Shown here piece after piece: positions 59,983 to 64,000 of a DNA stretch of 64,000 nt. Made by a program: the position numbers and the translations under genes. Each line of letters begins with the position of its first letter. The stretch's first letter is position 1. The DNA is from Phyllostachys edulis (taxonomy: Eukaryota; Streptophyta; Magnoliopsida; Poales; Poaceae), in assembly GCA_036346405.1 (NCBI GenBank), contig CM070566.1:10574355-10638354 (forward strand), written 5' to 3'. Under the pieces are notes generated by a model. The model saw nothing but the letters and a program-made list of their open reading frames with translations, did no database searches and had not been told where the DNA came from.

Positions 59983-61190
59983 CGTTGGAAATATGCCTAG
60001 AGGCAATCATAGAGATGATTATATTTCATTATGTTCATAATATTGATAATATGTTATCTTGTTCCCGAATAATAACGTTAATATTTATTATCAAGTATGT
60101 GACTTGATTGTGAAACTCTATATTTCTGCGATGATTGTTCTTAAACAATCCCTGGTCAGAAACATATGAGGACACATATGAATAGACTAGCATATGTATT
60201 GGTTGATGAATATGTTTCACAGGTCATGGATATGGAGATATCAAACCAATAATATGGACACATGTTAGAGAACATGATATTGGATAAGACCCACCTTGAG
60301 ACCCTATTGAGATTGTTATGATTCTATGTGTCATTAGTTGGTCTCAAGTAATGATGATGTATAATCCTTAGACCTGAGATTAGCATGGTTTCCTACATAT
60401 GTAATAGCACTCTTAGGGGGTTGCCAAACGCTCATAACTAGGTAGTTATAAAGGTAGCTTTCGGGCATGCTATGAAACATGTAGAGGAATGTATTTGCTT
60501 TCGGATATGGATTTGCCCTCCTAACATAACAAAGAGATGTCTCTCGCCCTCGTTATGATCGGATGAAGAAAGTGCATGGCCATGCCACTAGTGGTCGAAG
60601 TGTTCGACCACGTGAAGTTATTCGACACTCGATCGAGAAAGTATTGAACAGTCCATGGATGACACAACATCTCACCTAGAGTTCAACCAGATATCGTGAG
60701 GCAAAGGGAGAATACACGAGTAGGTCACTTAATTCGATAAGTTATGAACTGGTCGTATGGAGATATGAGCTGGTCGTAGACTGGTCGAACGTAATCACAG
60801 AGTGGTCGTAACCTGGTCGTAAGGAGTTACGAACTGGTCGTGACCAAATACGAATTGGTCGTACAAAGATAGGACCTGGTCGTAAGTGATGAGGACATGG
60901 TCGTATAACATACTGTTTTAAGGTTCATCCGATATAATTTGTGTGTATTCAGGAATCGTTATGTTCTGCTAGGAACCGCTAATGACTCGTGATCGGAAAG
61001 GGTTTCCGAATCACAATCGATTGCGCATAAACCTAATGGGCCACACACTTAACGGGTTGGAACAAACCAGTACGGATACGATTCGTAAACGTATTCGAAT
61101 AGGATCCGTTACGAGCACTATATAAGGAGATGCGTGAGGCTGTTGGGCATTACGTGAGTTGCTCCACCGAAACCCTAGCCGTTTGAGTTT
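59983..61190 (+). mobile_element. Right LTR of the copia element
   Basis: CGTTGGAAATATGCCTAGAGG onward is collinear with the left LTR at 53756. The distal part has about eight GAACTGGTCGTA-type short repeats (60740-60905) and a TATA box (CTATATAAGGAG at 61118). The exact end is unsure, near 61190. Confidence 0.8.
60740..60905. repeat. Short interspersed repeats CTGGTCGTA
   Basis: About eight to nine copies of (A/C)TGGTCGTA with spacing of 12-25 bp, upstream of the LTR TATA box, where they could be promoter elements. Confidence 0.8.
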
Positions 61191-61194
61191 ATGG

Positions 61195-64000
61195 GTTAGT
61201 AATGACATGAGGTCATCACAGATGGTTTTCGAACCGTTTGTAATACATAATGTGGATGTCATGAGGACATTGTGGATGTCATGTAGACATGCTCATGATC
61301 TTAGGTGATGAGACAATTGGCAATTGCTTTGAGAGTTTGTTGAAATCTGGAGTTTTCAGCAAGTGTTAGGTAAATCGGTAGTATGGGCGTTGAAGGCTAA
61401 TGGGTACTACTGGTGCAAGCGGTATGACCGCCAGAGTTCGGTATTACTGCGAGTCCTTGGCGCGTTGGTTTTCTTGTATGCTCAATCGAAATCGGACGAC
61501 CAGCATTGGCTTGAGGGCTTTTGAGCGTTTAAGTGGAACAGTAGTACCGCTAGGATAGTGGCGGTTATATTGCGATCTTGTAACACCGTATTTTAGTTAG
61601 CGGTTGCGATTGTCCGAGAAGGTGTCTTTGGAGTGTGGATTTTCTCCGGCGGTAGTACCGAGTGCTTTGTTGTTTGTAGTACCGTTAGCGGAATGACCGC
61701 GCGTGAGCGGTATGGTTTTTCCAGAGGAGTTGTTTTGGAGATTTTGGGATTTCTCCAAAGTTGCGTACGCATCGCGGTTGATTGAGTGTATAACCGCAAT
61801 GCGGTAATACCGGTGAATATATGGCGGTAGTACCGCTTGTGGATTGAGTTGTTCTGATTGTCAAATTTCTTGGAGATTTGATTTTGGGTTAGGTCAAGTT
61901 CATGTTCATCAGTGCATATGTGTTGCATGATGCGTGTTTTGGCTAACGTGGGTCAAGTTGTGAAGAACTTGTTCCCGGAAACGGTTTGTTTGTCTATTGT
62001 TGTGCAGGTTGCTTTGAGGTCAATGACGGTCAACGGCGAGGTGGATCGGGACTAAGCTTGGAGAGCCGAGGTCGAGAATGATCAGGATGACGGGAGGTCG
62101 AGGACTCAAGCGGGCGCAGAATGGACAAGGATGATCGAAGCAGGCGATTCGGTCGTTGGTTGGATCAAGCGGCCAGCGAGTCGATGCAAGTGCTATGGTG
62201 GGTGGAATGCGGGACGGAGAGACTTGTCGACATGGAGCCGCTGATCAACCCACACGTGGCGAAGCATGGGATTGCTTCACGATCGTGGACTCGATTCTTG
62301 GAGAAGGATCGAGAAGGGTATTTTGGTAATTTCACCAAATACCGCCTTGGTGACCTTTTTGACTAAGCGCGGAGCGAAATCAAGATGGTGAAGTGGTTTA
62401 GATCAATCGACGATGAAGACGACGCTTTGAGATGCGTGCGTATGTGTAACCCATTGTGTGTTAGGGTTTAATGGGTGCCCTAATGGAATATTCCCTAGAT
62501 GCTAGTCTCCATATAAATAGAGGGTTGGGCCGGGCTTGTCATTCTTTGGAGGAGAGCCGCCAGAGCCAACCCCATTTGTGCTGCCCTTTTTGGTTTAGGG
62601 TTTTGAGGAGAAAAGAGGGGAGAGCTAGGTTCTAGGGTTTGGATTGAGAGTGTGCTCACGAGTTGAGCTTTGTCCTCCTAGATTGGAGTGGCTGTAAATA
62701 ACAATCATCCATCTATCTCATTCAATCCAACCAGTTTGCTCGAGATCTGTCCTTTGTGTTCTTATTGTTTATTTGCTGTTTTTGGGGCTTTCTTTGATCT
62801 ATGTTTTCCTTCTTGTGCTCCTACTGTGTTTTGGGTTGCTGTGACATGTGGGTATACATCAGAGATCATCTTGTTGATCATCCTCCCACGAGCAAGTCCC
62901 AAATCATTTGAATCTCAGTTTTCGTATTTGGCATAGTACTTGAACAGACTTTGTTTAAATCGATAAAGGTTGGAACTTTTGTGTGGATCTATTCGATCCT
63001 TGTTTGGAATAGGTTCCTAACCTCTTAGACAAGTCTTGTTTCAAGTTTCATCGAGTTTGCCCAAGTAAATCAATAGTTGTGCCGTTTCTTGTCTCAGTTT
63101 TCATCTCTCGGGTTGAACCTTCAGGAATATCGGTCATACCGTAGGTATAACGCCGGTAATACCGCAAGATAATGGCAGGTCATACCGATTGCAGAGGTTT
63201 TTCAAGCTCTTGGATTCTTTTCCAGGATAATCGGTAGCTCCGTTTTTGATTGACGGTAGCACCGACGTGCGGTAGTATCAAGATCTTTATTCTTGATAGT
63301 ACCGTTGTCCTGGCCATCCGCCGCTTAAGCGTGGCGGTTGTTCCGATTGTCCTATTTATGCAGCTCTTCCTCGGTTTTGCTTACTGAGCTTTGGGGGTTT
63401 AGGAGTGGGTTCATTTCAAGTCTTCCACTGTGCTTAAGCATTCATCTTCATAGCTCTCATAGCTATTGGAGTGATTTGCGAGTTGAATCCATTCAAAGTG
63501 AAAAAGATTAGATGCTCCTATTCACCCCCCTCTAGTCGCCTTTCCGGTCCTACACATAATATCACAGATGGTTATTAACTCAAAACCGTCTGTGATAGTC
63601 TCTATCACAGACGGTTTGTAGATAAAACCATCTCGTGATAGTCGAAAAATCACGAGCGGTTTGTAGATGAAACCGTGCGTGATAATCGATTATCACTGAG
63701 CAGTTTCGACTACAAACCGCTCTGCGATATTCTTTGCATTGCTAAATCTATTTCTGTTTATTGGCTAGCCTTAGGAAATGCTAGCCATGCCCTCTAAGAA
63801 AAGCACATCCAATTCGCATTCATTTTAGAAGCACATCAAATTTGCATTCATTTCAGAAACAAGCACATCCAATTCACAAATCAATTAACTAAAACTAACC
63901 ATTAATGTACATTTACACACATGTACCATTAAGTTCAATCTATCCCAATCAAGTTCAATCTACACTGTGGAAACTCCCATCTGGATTTATGACCTGACTG
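61195..64000 (-). mobile_element. CACTA element terminus, runs off the right edge, split by a solo LTR
   Basis: 61195-61250 and 63555-63720 together carry (T)ATCACAGA(T/C)GG and GAACCG.. subterminal repeats; the text after them (TTGGCTAGCC, then AATGCTAGCCATGCCCTCT at 63765-63800) matches 36945-36985 in the complete CACTA element, so this is the same family, 3' side. The outer CAC is mutated or lost (GGGTTAGTAATG). Confidence 0.7.
61251..63554 (+). mobile_element. Solo LTR, copia-type termini, 2304 bp
   Basis: TGTGGATGTCATGAGG at 61251 to TTTCCGGTCCTACA at 63554; exact target duplication CATAA (61246-61250 and 63555-63559). TATA box CATATAAATAGAGGG at 62512. Homologous to the solo LTR at 5819-7820 in the opposite orientation. 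It contains many TACCGC/GCGGTA stretches and no genes. Confidence 0.93.

Overview
This is a plant nuclear genome window, most likely from a grass and probably rice or a close Oryza relative. The evidence is GT-AG introns, very GC-rich 5' exons beside AT-rich introns, a dense layer of nested transposons with grass-type termini, and two genes with ordinary plant architecture. The species call rests on general look, not on a database match. Only two genes look intact.

Genes. At the left edge (61-3557, minus strand) lie six exons of an F-box/WD40-repeat gene of the At3g52030 type; the rest lies off the window. At 17771-20629 (minus) is a complete four-exon gene for a 652-residue ankyrin-repeat membrane protein of the ACD6/PGG class. 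A broken copy of its last exon lies at about 11774-13680, split by a hAT element. A decayed fragment resembling an NPK1/ANP-type MAP3 kinase lies at about 10140-10365.

Transposons with resolved ends. Solo LTRs: 5819-7820, 21466-22516 (TSD AACTT) and 61251-63554 (TSD CATAA). hAT element: 12202-13447 (8-bp TSD). Pack-MULE-like element: 14304-16897 (9-bp TSD). Large MULE: 23340-35749 (9-bp TSD), carrying a decayed mudrA-type transposase and a second gene coding for a GRF-type zinc finger, coiled coil and membrane anchor. Inside that MULE sits a complete 7.4-kb non-autonomous LTR retrotransposon, 26427-33809 (TSD ATCTC), with 3.3-kb LTRs and only 0.8 kb between them. CACTA element: 36483-46675 (TSD AAC), with a TNP2-type transposase gene and a second gene with plant-transposase and Ulp1-protease-like parts.

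Right end (48968-64000). This is stacked retrotransposon debris: a copia LTR with its priming site, a diverged relative of the 3.3-kb LTR, a copia element broken by a CACTA end, a LINE remnant and a gypsy 3' end, and finally the 3' side of another CACTA element holding a solo LTR.

Most of the window is therefore explained by known transposon classes. The points that most deserve a second look are the zinc-finger/coiled-coil/membrane companion gene in the MULE, the CACTA element with an internal copy of its own subterminal block, the promoter-duplicated ankyrin gene with its hAT-split copy, and the large LTR element that carries almost nothing.
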